Source of the DNA: JAAYCI01 sp964370165
GTDB taxonomy: Bacteria > Bacillota > Clostridia > Oscillospirales > Ruminococcaceae
Direction: 5' to 3'
DNA: 64,000 bases
Assembly: GCA_964370165.1 (NCBI GenBank)
Contig: CAYJIG010000003.1
Location: 8,818-72,817, forward strand
Under the pieces are notes generated by a model. The model saw only the letters and a program-made list of their open reading frames with translations. It did not search any database and had not been told where the DNA came from. The position numbers and the translations under genes are program-made. This document shows, one piece after another, positions 1 through 7,688 of the stretch; position 1 is the first letter of the stretch; each line of letters opens with the position of its first letter.

Positions 1-438
1 TTGAATCAATAGGTTTATTGAATGACATGAAGAAGTGATAAGCACGTCTCTTTGATCTCTATCAATCATATTTTGATATTCATTTTTTACAATGGTTGCG
101 CCTATTGCTGTTTCTTCTGCCGAATGCATGCCCAGCTGTTGTAATGCCTTTTCAATCGCATTAATGCCTGCACCTTCATAGTTTGCAATAAATGATGGCG
201 CAACAGACGCGATAACCGGCTCGCCCGACATTATCAAAACCTTGGCGGCTTCAACACTGTTTGTTATCTCTTTGGCGTTTTGCGGACAGTTCACAAAACA
301 TTGGCCGCATAGTATGCATTCATTCCCAACAATAATTGCCTGGCCACCCGAAAATCGAATGGATTTCACCGGGCAACATCTTATACATTTATAACAATTT
401 TTACAATTGGATTTTTTTAGTTTTAAAAACTCTACCAT
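1..438 (-). CDS. Iron-sulfur / [FeFe]-hydrogenase-like protein, partial (C-terminus beyond window)
   Basis: The first 146 codons are visible, and the reading frame runs off the window edge. The N-terminus carries two 4Fe-4S ferredoxin motifs (CKNCYKCIRCCP at about residues 11-22 and CILCGQCFVNCP at about 42-53). After that comes the start of a [FeFe]-hydrogenase large-subunit C-terminal domain (SVAPSF, then ITSSCHSINLL). In catalytic hydrogenases the corresponding motif is TSCCP. Here the first of the paired cysteines is Ser and the Pro is replaced by Ser after His, as in the putative sensory or accessory hydrogenases of Clostridia. The start is the ATG at 438. The gene lies 20 bp downstream of a small NuoE-like gene, in an operon with a Rex site at its promoter. 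This supports a role in NADH/ferredoxin or H2 metabolism; enzyme versus sensor cannot be decided from the fragment. Confidence 0.8.
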   Translation of the reverse strand, partial: MVEFLKLKKSNCKNCYKCIRCCPVKSIRFSGGQAIIVGNECILCGQCFVNCPQNAKEITNSVEAAKVLIMSGEPVIASVAPSFIANYEGAGINAIEKALQQLGMHSAEETAIGATIVKNEYQNMIDRDQRDVLITSSCHSINLLIQ

Positions 439-458
439 TTCAACTTCTCCTATTGCAC

Positions 459-701
459 CTAGTGTAACTTGTTAGTGATTTCTTTTTCAAAGAAATCATC
501 CACGGTTTCAGGCGTTATCGAGAAAAACTCATCATCCACACTGATGCAAACACCTTGCTGACATTTGCTCATGCAAAACACACCTGAAAGCTCTACTTTG
601 TCTTCAAGACCATCTTTCTCTACTAATTGTTTCATTCTTTCCACAACTTGTCTGGACCCTTTTAAATGACATGAACTTCCGATACAAACTTTAATATTCA
701 T
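459..701 (-). CDS. (2Fe-2S) ferredoxin domain protein, NuoE-like (80 aa)
   Basis: A small thioredoxin-fold [2Fe-2S] protein of the NuoE / HydC C-terminal type. Four candidate cluster cysteines are visible: C6 and C11 (VCIGSSCHLKGS), then C43 and C47 (GVFCMSKCQQG). At 80 residues it is only the ferredoxin domain, without the helical N-terminus of NuoE. An AAGGAG site 7 bp upstream supports the ATG at 701. It is first in an operon with the hydrogenase-like gene downstream, and probably carries electrons to or from that protein. A consensus promoter and a perfect Rex operator sit directly upstream, so expression should respond to the NADH/NAD+ ratio. Confidence 0.85.
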   Translation of the reverse strand: MNIKVCIGSSCHLKGSRQVVERMKQLVEKDGLEDKVELSGVFCMSKCQQGVCISVDDEFFSITPETVDDFFEKEITNKLH

Positions 702-724
702 ATGAATTCTCCTTTATAATTATT

Positions 725-744
725 ATTGTTAATTTTTTAACAAT
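725..744. promoter_or_regulatory. Rex operator (perfect 8-bp inverted repeat)
   Basis: ATTGTTAA, TTTT, TTAACAAT: perfect arms around a 4-bp spacer. This matches the established Rex consensus TTGTTAANNNNTTAACAA at every fixed position. It begins 3 bp downstream of the -10 box on the minus strand, overlapping the predicted start of transcription, which is the geometry of a repressor site. Rex is a NADH-sensing repressor of fermentative and hydrogenase genes in Firmicutes. Confidence 0.85.
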
Positions 745-747
745 CGT

Positions 748-776
748 ATTGTAACACGATTTCCTCGCGTTGTAAA
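748..776 (-). promoter_or_regulatory. Sigma-A-type promoter of the iron-sulfur operon
   Basis: On the minus strand, -35 TTTACA (776-771) and -10 TACAAT (753-748) are separated by exactly 17 bp. Transcription would start near 741, inside the Rex operator, followed by a good ribosome site (AAGGAG at 714-709) for the 80-aa ferredoxin gene. Confidence 0.75.
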
Positions 777-827
777 GAGGTATATTTTTTATATGTGCAT
801 TATATCTAATTGTTTGAAGTAAAATAT

Positions 828-858
828 CACATTATATTGACCACTATTACATAATGTG
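828..858. promoter_or_regulatory. Spaced inverted repeat in the 702-1038 divergent intergenic region
   Basis: CACATTAT (828-835) and ATAATGTG (851-858) are perfect 8-bp inverted arms 15 bp apart. They lie between the minus-strand iron-sulfur operon and the plus-strand VOC gene. The shape fits an operator for a dimeric regulator, but I recognise no consensus. Apart from this, the Rex site and the two promoters, I see nothing in the 337-bp gap, which is very A/T-rich. Confidence 0.35.
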
Positions 859-993
859 AAATTTTTTGTTTGAATATAAGGAAACGTCACCCTATATTGC
901 AGTAGATTTTTTGTTAAAATTTCACTTGCAAAACCCTAAATTGCAAAAAAATTAATTCTGTGACATATAATTCTAATTTTTCCTATTTGGTTA

Positions 994-1002
994 TGGTATA
1001 AT
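994..1002 (+). promoter_or_regulatory. Extended -10 promoter for the VOC-nitroreductase pair
   Basis: TGGTATAAT is a perfect extended -10 (TGn plus TATAAT), 37 bp before the ATG at 1039. No good -35 is visible at 16-18 bp, as is usual for extended -10 promoters. A GGAGG ribosome site follows at 1028-1032. Confidence 0.5.
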
Positions 1003-1038
1003 ATTTACAACGTATAATATTGTTAACGGAGGTTTCTT

Positions 1039-1416
1039 ATGACATTTTTTGAACGTGAACTTCATCATATCAGCTTGTTTGTTCCAAACCTAGAAAAAGC
1101 TGCTGATTTCTACACCGGTACAATGGGCTTCAAAATAAAAGATCGATTTAAAAGTGATAGTAATGACGAATTTATTTTTATCACAGACGGGCATGTGACA
1201 TATGAACTAATTGAAAAGCCTGAATATGAAAATACCGTGATTGACCATGTTGCCTATGTATCTGAAGATATCAAGGCGGAATATGACTATTTTAATAAGC
1301 TTGGCCTGACTACCACCCAGCTGAATCGTGCCGATTTTTTGTTTGAAAACGGTATGGCTTATTTCTTTATTAAAGGTGCCGGAAACGATAAAATAGAGTT
1401 TTGCCAAAAAATATAG
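1039..1416 (+). CDS. VOC-superfamily (glyoxalase/dioxygenase fold) protein
   Basis: 125 residues, the usual length of a single VOC module of paired beta-alpha-beta-beta-beta units. The start (LHHISLFVPNLEKAADFYTGTMGFK) is the classic N-terminal signature with a possible metal-ligand His. A second unit begins near residue 70 (IDHVAYVSEDIKA), and a terminal glutamate near 121 (DKIEFCQ) sits where the last metal ligand usually lies. The substrate cannot be inferred; glyoxalase-like and isomerase-like activities are both possible. It is followed after 10 bp by a nitroreductase gene with which it is surely co-transcribed. Confidence 0.85.
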   Translation: MTFFERELHHISLFVPNLEKAADFYTGTMGFKIKDRFKSDSNDEFIFITDGHVTYELIEKPEYENTVIDHVAYVSEDIKAEYDYFNKLGLTTTQLNRADFLFENGMAYFFIKGAGNDKIEFCQKI

Positions 1417-1426
1417 GAGAAAAATC

Positions 1427-1930
1427 ATGAATTCAATATTCACAAGGCGCAGTGTTCGAAACTTTTTAGATAAAGAAGTGGAACAAGACAAAATAGATAA
1501 ACTTCTGCGGGCCGCTATGCAAGCACCCTCTGCAGGAAATCAGCAACCTTGGGAGTTTGTGGTGGTTACCGGTAGGGAAAACCTTGATAAACTGTCTGAG
1601 TTCAACCCTTATGCAGGCTCGCTTAAACTTGCTACCTTGGGCATTATTGTGATGGGTAGCACGCTGAGAATGAAAATGCCTGACTATTGGCAGCAAGACT
1701 TGGGCGCCGCAACACAAAATATCCTTTTGCAGGCTACCGAAATGGGTCTTGGAAGTGTTTGGTATGGGTGCGCTCCTGAAAAAGATAGAATACAGTGGGT
1801 ACAAGAGTTCTGTGAGCTTGATGCCACTTTGCTTCCTTACAGCGTCATAGGCCTGGGATATCCTAAAGATGACGAGGCTAATAAGTTTGTGGACCGCTTT
1901 GAGGCAGACAGAGTTCATTATTTGAAATAG
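1427..1930 (+). CDS. Nitroreductase family protein (FMN-dependent)
   Basis: 167 residues. RRSVRNFLDKEV at the N-terminus and AAMQAPSAGNQQPWEFVVV around residues 30-48 are the FMN-binding signatures of the nitroreductase fold. DLGAATQNILLQATEMGLGSVWYG near 96-119 is the second flavin-contact segment, and GYPKDD near 149-154 is the usual closing motif. Such enzymes reduce nitro groups, quinones or flavins with NAD(P)H. The short length places it with the compact clostridial nitroreductases. It is the second gene of a two-gene operon with the VOC protein and ends 25 bp before a strong terminator. Confidence 0.9.
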   Translation: MNSIFTRRSVRNFLDKEVEQDKIDKLLRAAMQAPSAGNQQPWEFVVVTGRENLDKLSEFNPYAGSLKLATLGIIVMGSTLRMKMPDYWQQDLGAATQNILLQATEMGLGSVWYGCAPEKDRIQWVQEFCELDATLLPYSVIGLGYPKDDEANKFVDRFEADRVHYLK

Positions 1931-1955
1931 CTTATTTTATTTACACACATATATC

Positions 1956-1995
1956 AAAAAACCCCTGTGAAAATCATTTTCACAAGGGTTTTTTA
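1956..1995 (+). terminator. Intrinsic terminator after the nitroreductase gene
   Basis: A 15-bp arm pair (1960-1974 and 1976-1990) with a single mismatch, followed by a run of T. The A-run on the other side makes it potentially bidirectional. Confidence 0.85.
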
Positions 1996-2026
1996 TTCTA
2001 AACAAAAGTATATCTTATCCACAAAT

Positions 2027-2058
2027 GAAAAACCTGCGTTTTTCAACGCAGATTTTTC
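2027..2058 (-). terminator. Intrinsic terminator, probably for the minus-strand genes
   Basis: A 14-bp stem with one mismatch (cores CTGCGTT and AACGCAG) flanked by A/T runs on both sides. It lies downstream of the minus-strand gene ending at 2298 and of the doubtful 61-codon frame at 2074-2259. Confidence 0.65.
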
Positions 2059-2073
2059 ATAAAAAGGGGTATC

Positions 2074-2259
2074 TCATTGGTGTGAGGAGGAATCATGTGC
2101 AAAAAGTAGGATGCGGCTTCCTCTCTTTGCATCTTTAGTATATTCTTTATTTACGAACTGTTTATGCTTTCCGTATGAACAATTTGTAAAACGTAATTTT
2201 TTATGATAATTGTCCCATATATTATGATAATGTGTTTTAAATTTGTTCAAATCTATCAA
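2074..2259 (-). CDS. Doubtful small ORF (61 aa), unknown
   Basis: A 61-codon open frame between the NERD-like gene and the minus-strand terminator at 2027-2058. It is rich in Lys, His, Asn and Tyr and resembles no family I know. I see no convincing ribosome site before its ATG. The A/T-rich DNA could give such a frame by chance. The rest of the 1931-2297 gap contains only the two terminators. Confidence 0.2.
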   Translation of the reverse strand: MIDLNKFKTHYHNIWDNYHKKLRFTNCSYGKHKQFVNKEYTKDAKRGSRILLFAHDSSSHQ

Positions 2260-2297
2260 TAAAATGTAGGTTTTTATTCATACGTAAAATTCAATGC

Positions 2298-2915
2298 TTA
2301 TGTGTTTTTCATGGATTTTTTTATTGCATTTTCTACTGCATCAAGGTCTAAACCGCAATCGTCTAAGAACTTATCTTTACCTAGTAAATTCTTAAGATCT
2401 TTTGCCCGCATCACGCCCAGGCTACGAGGAATTCCCAGTTGTGCATTTTTATCGCCAAACACGTACACCACTTCTACCGGGATATTTTTTTGCTTTTCAG
2501 ATATCAGCGCATTTCTAAGCGCACGCAAGGCCACAGCCGATTCTTTTTCCGGGTTTTTAAAAGTGTTTCTTTCGCCTTTATGCGTTATTTGAACCCAATT
2601 TTCATCTTCGGCTTTGCCGTATATCTCGCCGTTATATCCCAGCGATATCACGCCTAAAACACCAAAGTAACCAATAAGCACTGCGTCTAAACACACGCTG
2701 TCGCCTTTGTTTTCCATTTGCAGTGGTGCTATGTATCTAAATTGGTTTTGTCTTGCAAAGCTGCGCAGTTGCCCGATGACTTTTTCTTTGTTTGCGTCGC
2801 GTCCTTTATCCTTTTTTGTTCTATATCTTCCGTTGTACCATATCATAACCACAGCTATAAATATCACTAAAGCAGCTATGATTAAAATCAGCATTTCATT
2901 TTCCATTGTCTGCAA
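2298..2915 (-). CDS. Membrane-anchored NERD-like (nuclease-related) domain protein with altered catalytic motif
   Basis: 205 residues. A single N-terminal membrane segment (about residues 8-26, MLILIIAALVIFIAVVMIWY) is followed by a basic linker and a NERD-like domain. The visible pattern CLDAVLIGYFGVLGVISLGYNGEIYG near 75-100, a Trp near 107 and the NPEKES block near 121 follow the order of NERD domains. In active members the strand reads like IEVK plus Gly-x-Ile; here it reads ISLG, so the acidic and lysine residues of the nuclease site are missing. The best start is TTG at 2915, with AGAGGG 7 bp upstream. Family assignment is from pattern only. It lies downstream of purB. Confidence 0.6.
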   Translation of the reverse strand: MQTMENEMLILIIAALVIFIAVVMIWYNGRYRTKKDKGRDANKEKVIGQLRSFARQNQFRYIAPLQMENKGDSVCLDAVLIGYFGVLGVISLGYNGEIYGKAEDENWVQITHKGERNTFKNPEKESAVALRALRNALISEKQKNIPVEVVYVFGDKNAQLGIPRSLGVMRAKDLKNLLGKDKFLDDCGLDLDAVENAIKKSMKNT

Positions 2916-2945
2916 CTTTTATCCCTCTTTACTTTCGGTTTACTG

Positions 2946-4382
2946 TTATACTTTCAGGCCTTCCACCTCGGCCATTATGCTTTCGTTTTCTTTTAGTATT
3001 GGGTTTATCACTTCTTTTAAAAACTCTGTCACTTGTTGCGGTGCACGGCCTGTAAACAGCCTCGCGTCTAGCATCGCATCCAGCTCATCTTTACTTAATG
3101 CGAAAGCCTCGTCTTCGGATATGCGCTGCAACAAATCGTTTGCAAGGCCTTCTTCCTTCACCACGCGTGCGGCGGCCATGCTGTGCTCACGCAAGCGTTC
3201 GTGCAACACTTGGCGGTCTCCACCTTTTTTCACGGCTTGCATCATGACGTTTTCAGTGGCCATAAACGGAAGCTCGGCCGATACACGTGCTGCAACTACT
3301 TTAGGATATACCACAAGGCCATCGCATACATTCATCATCAAATTCAAAATAGCGTCTGCGGCTAAAAAGCCTTCCGCTATGGAAATTCGTCTGTTTGCCG
3401 AGTCGTCCAATGTGCGCTCAAACCACTGATTTGCCGATGTCATGGCAGGATTTAGGCAGTTTGCCATCACATACCTGCCCAGTGCACATATACGCTCGCT
3501 ACGCATAGGGTTGCGCTTATACGGCATGGCGGAAGATCCTATTTGTTGTTTTGAAAACGGCTCTTCCATCTCTTTAAAGTTTTGTAGCAATCTTAGGTCT
3601 GTGGCAAATTTATGGGACGTTTGCGCCAAAGCAGATAGCGCCGTCAAGACCAGATAATCTGTCTTACGTGAATATGTTTGTCCCGACACCGGAACCACTT
3701 TTTCCATGCCCACTTCTTTTGCTATGTGCTGTTCTACACGGCGAACCTTGCCCTCATCGCCCAAAAACAGTTCCATAAAGCTTGCCTGTGTGCCAGTGGT
3801 GCCCTTGCTTCCAAGCAAAGCTAAATTATCAATGCGATGGCTGATTTCTTCATAGTCCATCAGGCATTCTTGAAGCCACAATGTGGCACGTTTGCCCACA
3901 GTAGTCAGCTGAGCCGGCTGTAAGTGAGTATACGCAAGTGCCGGCATATCTTTATACTGCTCGGCAAACTCGGCCAAAAGTTGCATTACTCGCAATAGCT
4001 TTGTACGCAAAAGCACAAGGCCTTGGCGCATTACTAAAATATCGGTATTATCTCCAACAAATGCACTGGTGGCACCCAGGTGAATAATCCCCGCCGCTTT
4101 CGGACACTGTAGGCCGTATGCCCACACATGCGCCATTACATCATGGCGTACCTCGGCCTCACGCTTTGCCGCGGCTTCATAGTCGATATCGTTTATGTGC
4201 TTTTGCATTTCATCTATCTGCTCATCTGTGATAGACAAACCTTCCTTTTGCTCTGCGCGCGCCAGCGCAACCCACAGCTTGCGCCATGTGCAAAATTTAT
4301 TGTCCGGAGAAAAAATGTACTGCATCTCTTTCGAGGCATACCTTGTCTCAAACGGTGATATATACCTATCTTGTTTTTCCAT
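2946..4382 (-). CDS. purB: Adenylosuccinate lyase
   Basis: 478 residues, full length for the clostridial form. It belongs to the fumarase/aspartase superfamily, and the signature SSAMPYKRNPMRSE near residue 285 contains the mobile-loop catalytic serine. HLGATSAFVGDNTD near 101-114 and TYTHLQPAQ-like (AYTHLQPAQLT) near 155 are the other two conserved blocks. It cleaves SAICAR to AICAR plus fumarate and adenylosuccinate to AMP plus fumarate in purine synthesis. The gene stands alone, without other pur genes around it, on the same strand as the acyltransferase upstream, which ends 70 bp away. Confidence 0.95.
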   Translation of the reverse strand: MEKQDRYISPFETRYASKEMQYIFSPDNKFCTWRKLWVALARAEQKEGLSITDEQIDEMQKHINDIDYEAAAKREAEVRHDVMAHVWAYGLQCPKAAGIIHLGATSAFVGDNTDILVMRQGLVLLRTKLLRVMQLLAEFAEQYKDMPALAYTHLQPAQLTTVGKRATLWLQECLMDYEEISHRIDNLALLGSKGTTGTQASFMELFLGDEGKVRRVEQHIAKEVGMEKVVPVSGQTYSRKTDYLVLTALSALAQTSHKFATDLRLLQNFKEMEEPFSKQQIGSSAMPYKRNPMRSERICALGRYVMANCLNPAMTSANQWFERTLDDSANRRISIAEGFLAADAILNLMMNVCDGLVVYPKVVAARVSAELPFMATENVMMQAVKKGGDRQVLHERLREHSMAAARVVKEEGLANDLLQRISEDEAFALSKDELDAMLDARLFTGRAPQQVTEFLKEVINPILKENESIMAEVEGLKV

Positions 4383-4452
4383 TCCTAATTATTACCTCCG
4401 TATATTGACGTTTTCACATATTAATATATGATTAATATAATATCATTTGTTA

Positions 4453-5598
4453 TTACATCGCTTTTTTCCATGCTGACCTTACTGCGTCTTGTGCCGTTTT
4501 TGCTATTTTTTGTGTCAACGCATTGTACCTTGTTAATCTTTTTATCTGCTCTAGCAAAATACTTAAAACCATTGAAGCCAGCAGTAAGACTAACACAATA
4601 AGAGCACCATAGCGCAAGCTAAACAGCTCGTCTGTAAAAATGCGCATAAGGGTGGTATGGGTGAAATATATATTCATGGAATGTCCACCAAGTAAGGCCA
4701 AAAAATCGCCTAATATCGGCATACTGCTGAAAGCCTCATAGCATATATAAATCAAAACCGGCGCGGCAAGGTGATACCCAAAATAAAAACCGTTGTTCAC
4801 CAGCGCAAAATTTAAGCTAATGAATAAACAAGCAAAAGCTGCCACCAAGCGCAACACTTTACTGCTAATCTTTGCGACAGCATTGTCTTGCTTGAATAGT
4901 TTTTTTAACTTTAGCTTTTCAAACCAGTCGTTTTCAGCAAAAGCGATGCCTAAAGGCAGTAGCATCAAATGTCCCACGCCTTCGCCCAAAAGAATATACA
5001 ATGGAAATGATAGAAAAAGGCAACATCCCCAGCTTATTATCCCACTTTTTTCATACCACTGTAAGAACAACGGCATGGTGAAAATAATCAAAATGGCTAT
5101 ACTCATGTACCACCATTCAGGGTTCAGCGTAGGATTCCCCGATATAAAAGACAGCCCCAGCCCATCCAACAGTAAATATAACGCCCCGTAAAAGCCGGTG
5201 CCGTATACCCCGTTTGGATTAGAAAGGCCTATGCCGGTGTTGTGTAGCAAATACGATGCTGACACCGTTATCACAAACACAAACAAAAACCCAGCCATCA
5301 CCGAGATGTATCTTTTGATGATGTATACGGTTATTTGGACATCTTTATAACGCTGTGTGATGGTTTTTTTTCGCCACTTTTTTGTAGATTTTGCTATCCC
5401 AAAAGCCGACAAAAACACAAACACAGCTACACACACCTTTGCCAGCTGCGCCCCTTGATACCATAACCCTTCGCCCAATAAAGGCACAATAATTCCATAT
5501 GGTTCTGATATTGCTTTATCAAAAAACAAGTGGTGGTATACCATCAAAATAATAGCCACACCTTTTGCCACTTGTGTTTCTTTTATTGAAAATGACAT
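4453..5598 (-). CDS. Acyltransferase-3 family membrane protein
   Basis: 381 residues with about ten hydrophobic segments. The N-terminus (KGVAIILMVYHHLFF) carries the conserved His of the acyltransferase-3 family (OafA / NolL / WecH type), and an Asn-Pro-Glu-Trp-Trp block near residue 163 follows a long loop. Such proteins transfer acetyl or other acyl groups to cell-surface sugars from the cytoplasm. The start ATG at 5598 is taken from the first methionine before the first membrane segment. Together with the SGNH/MBOAT pair a few kilobases away it suggests acylated surface polymers, though the two loci are not one operon. Confidence 0.85.
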   Translation of the reverse strand: MSFSIKETQVAKGVAIILMVYHHLFFDKAISEPYGIIVPLLGEGLWYQGAQLAKVCVAVFVFLSAFGIAKSTKKWRKKTITQRYKDVQITVYIIKRYISVMAGFLFVFVITVSASYLLHNTGIGLSNPNGVYGTGFYGALYLLLDGLGLSFISGNPTLNPEWWYMSIAILIIFTMPLFLQWYEKSGIISWGCCLFLSFPLYILLGEGVGHLMLLPLGIAFAENDWFEKLKLKKLFKQDNAVAKISSKVLRLVAAFACLFISLNFALVNNGFYFGYHLAAPVLIYICYEAFSSMPILGDFLALLGGHSMNIYFTHTTLMRIFTDELFSLRYGALIVLVLLLASMVLSILLEQIKRLTRYNALTQKIAKTAQDAVRSAWKKAM

Positions 5599-5707
5599 TT
5601 TGTTACTTTCTTTTGTATTTGTAGCAGTTATGACATCATAATTTGTACATTCAATCTTTTTGTTTGTTGTTTTATCTTATTCAGTTGACAACATCACTGC
5701 TTTTGTC

Positions 5708-7480
5708 TTAATTTTTCTTTAAATATTCTTCAAAGTTTGCATATTTCACTTCGCTGGGTGCCTCTGTGCTAATAAGGCGCAAAGACGTGTCTTCCGCCAA
5801 TTCTTCTTCGGAAAAATCAAAGATGCCTTTTTCATTTTTTTTGATTTGTTGTGGTGCATCTTTCTGCCTTTTTTGTGTTAGGCCATCGTTGTTTTGTCTT
5901 GGGCCTCGATTTTTTCCTTTGCTGCGCCTGGTGTTTGTGCGAGCTGTATCAAGATTTTCGTTGCTTTCAGTGGACTCATCTTGTTGTGTGCTCCATGCCG
6001 GGCGTTTGTATACTATGGCGTTTCCGCCTGTGCGGTTTTCGTACGGATTTTGTGCGTTGTTGCGCTGATTGCGCGTGTTTTTTGATTGAGGTTTTTTCGA
6101 ACGTCGAGATGCATTTGCCGCAGTTGATTTACCTTGTGCCTCATTTTTATCATTGTTTTGATTTGGCTTATTGTTTCTTTTTTGGTTCCGCTTTGCATCA
6201 GCAGTAGGTTTTTTTCTGTTTTCCATTTGCTTTTCTCGAGAAGACTTTTGTTCCGGCTTCTTGTTTTTGATACTTTCTTGCAGTAACAACGACTTCTCTT
6301 TCACTTCCTTTTTAATATTTTGTATTGTTTTTTCTTTTTTATCTCCGTCATTTGCCTGCGGAGAGCTATTTTGTTTTTCTGTGATTGAAAACCCAATCAG
6401 TTTTTCAATGCTGTCTAAATGTTCTTGTTCTTCATCACAACAGAAGCTGATAGCAATGCCTTCATTGCCTGCTCTGCCGGTGCGTCCTATACGATGTACA
6501 TATGTTTCCGGCACATTTGGAAGATCGTAGTTGAAAACATGCGACAGCTGCTGGATGTCTATGCCACGTGCGGCAATATCAGTTGCTACCATCACACGTG
6601 CCGTACCGTTTTTGAACTGAGCCAGCGCAGTTTGTCTTGCGTTTTGGCTTTTGTTTCCGTGGATAGCTACCGCCGTCACATTTTCGCGTTTTAAGTCTCG
6701 CACTACTTTGTCTGCTCCGTGCTTTGTTCTGGTAAACACAAGTGCATTTGTAATATCCGGGCTTTCCAGCAAGTTTGCAAGCAGATGTTTTTTATTCTTT
6801 TTCTCAACTTTATAAAGATATTGTTCTATCTTTTCCACCGTGGTGGAGGGTGGCGTGACAAACACCTTTACCGGATTTTCAAGCAGGCTGTTTGCCAAGG
6901 TTACAATTTCTTTTGGCATAGTGGCCGAAAAAAACAATGTTTGGCGTTCTTTGGGCAAGTGACGTATCACTCTTTTAACGTCGTTCACAAAGCCCATGTC
7001 CAGCATACGATCCGCTTCATCTAATACAAAAATTTCTATATTTCCGAGTTTGATATATCCTTGCGCTATTAAGTCATTAAGGCGTCCCGGTGTGGCTACT
7101 AAAATATCCACCCCACGCTTTAACGCTACCACTTGTGGTCTTTGCCCTACGCCGCCAAAAATCACAGTGGACTTTAGCGGTACATGCTTTGCGTATAAAT
7201 CAAAGCTCTCTTTTATTTGCAGCGCCAGTTCTCTTGTAGGAGTCAGCACCAAACAACGAATTTTATTTTTGCCTCTTTGCTCATTCTTGCACAACCTTTG
7301 CAGTATCGGCAATGCGAAAGCGGCTGTTTTTCCTGTGCCTGTTTGTGCACATCCAAGTAAGTCTTTTCCTTTTAGCACAGGCGGAATGGCTTTTTGCTGA
7401 ATTGGACTTGGTGTGGTGTATCCTGCTTGTTTCACTGCTTTCAATAGCGGAGAAATCAAAGCTAAATCATCAAAGGTCAT
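5708..7480 (-). CDS. DEAD-box ATP-dependent RNA helicase with long basic low-complexity tail
   Basis: 590 residues. The helicase core occupies about residues 1-365, with Q-motif (TTPSPIQQKAI), motif I AQTGTGKT at 45-52, PTRELA at 81-86, DEAD at 154-157, SAT at 185-187 and motif VI HRIGRTGR at 329-336. The remaining ~220 residues are an intrinsically disordered Lys/Asn/Gln/Arg-rich tail with repeated KKPEQK-, NQKRNNKPNQ- and RRSKGKNRG-like stretches, ending in an acidic EEY segment. It resembles the RhlE/CshA type. Such tails bind RNA and promote condensate formation in other helicases. It acts in RNA remodelling, ribosome assembly or cold adaptation. The ~208 bp upstream should hold its promoter; I could not fix one. 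Confidence 0.93.
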   Translation of the reverse strand: MTFDDLALISPLLKAVKQAGYTTPSPIQQKAIPPVLKGKDLLGCAQTGTGKTAAFALPILQRLCKNEQRGKNKIRCLVLTPTRELALQIKESFDLYAKHVPLKSTVIFGGVGQRPQVVALKRGVDILVATPGRLNDLIAQGYIKLGNIEIFVLDEADRMLDMGFVNDVKRVIRHLPKERQTLFFSATMPKEIVTLANSLLENPVKVFVTPPSTTVEKIEQYLYKVEKKNKKHLLANLLESPDITNALVFTRTKHGADKVVRDLKRENVTAVAIHGNKSQNARQTALAQFKNGTARVMVATDIAARGIDIQQLSHVFNYDLPNVPETYVHRIGRTGRAGNEGIAISFCCDEEQEHLDSIEKLIGFSITEKQNSSPQANDGDKKEKTIQNIKKEVKEKSLLLQESIKNKKPEQKSSREKQMENRKKPTADAKRNQKRNNKPNQNNDKNEAQGKSTAANASRRSKKPQSKNTRNQRNNAQNPYENRTGGNAIVYKRPAWSTQQDESTESNENLDTARTNTRRSKGKNRGPRQNNDGLTQKRQKDAPQQIKKNEKGIFDFSEEELAEDTSLRLISTEAPSEVKYANFEEYLKKN

Positions 7481-7688
7481 ATATATCCTATCTGTTTGGG
7501 CAACATATCTGTTTGCCTATTTTTACTTTTATGTATCTTTATATCATATTTTAAACTGTTCGGTATATCAAAATTTAAACAAAATCCGGCACTAACTACG
7601 CAAAGGTATACTTTGTGGCATTAGTATAACATATAATATAAAAAATATAAACTGTATTTCATTTTAGCTTAAATTTATATTATTATGC

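Noticed and set aside
6013..6198. Open frames within the low-complexity tail region of the DEAD-box helicase
   Set aside because: The repetitive Lys/Asn-rich coding DNA gives long open frames on both strands; these overlap a real gene completely and have no family signature.
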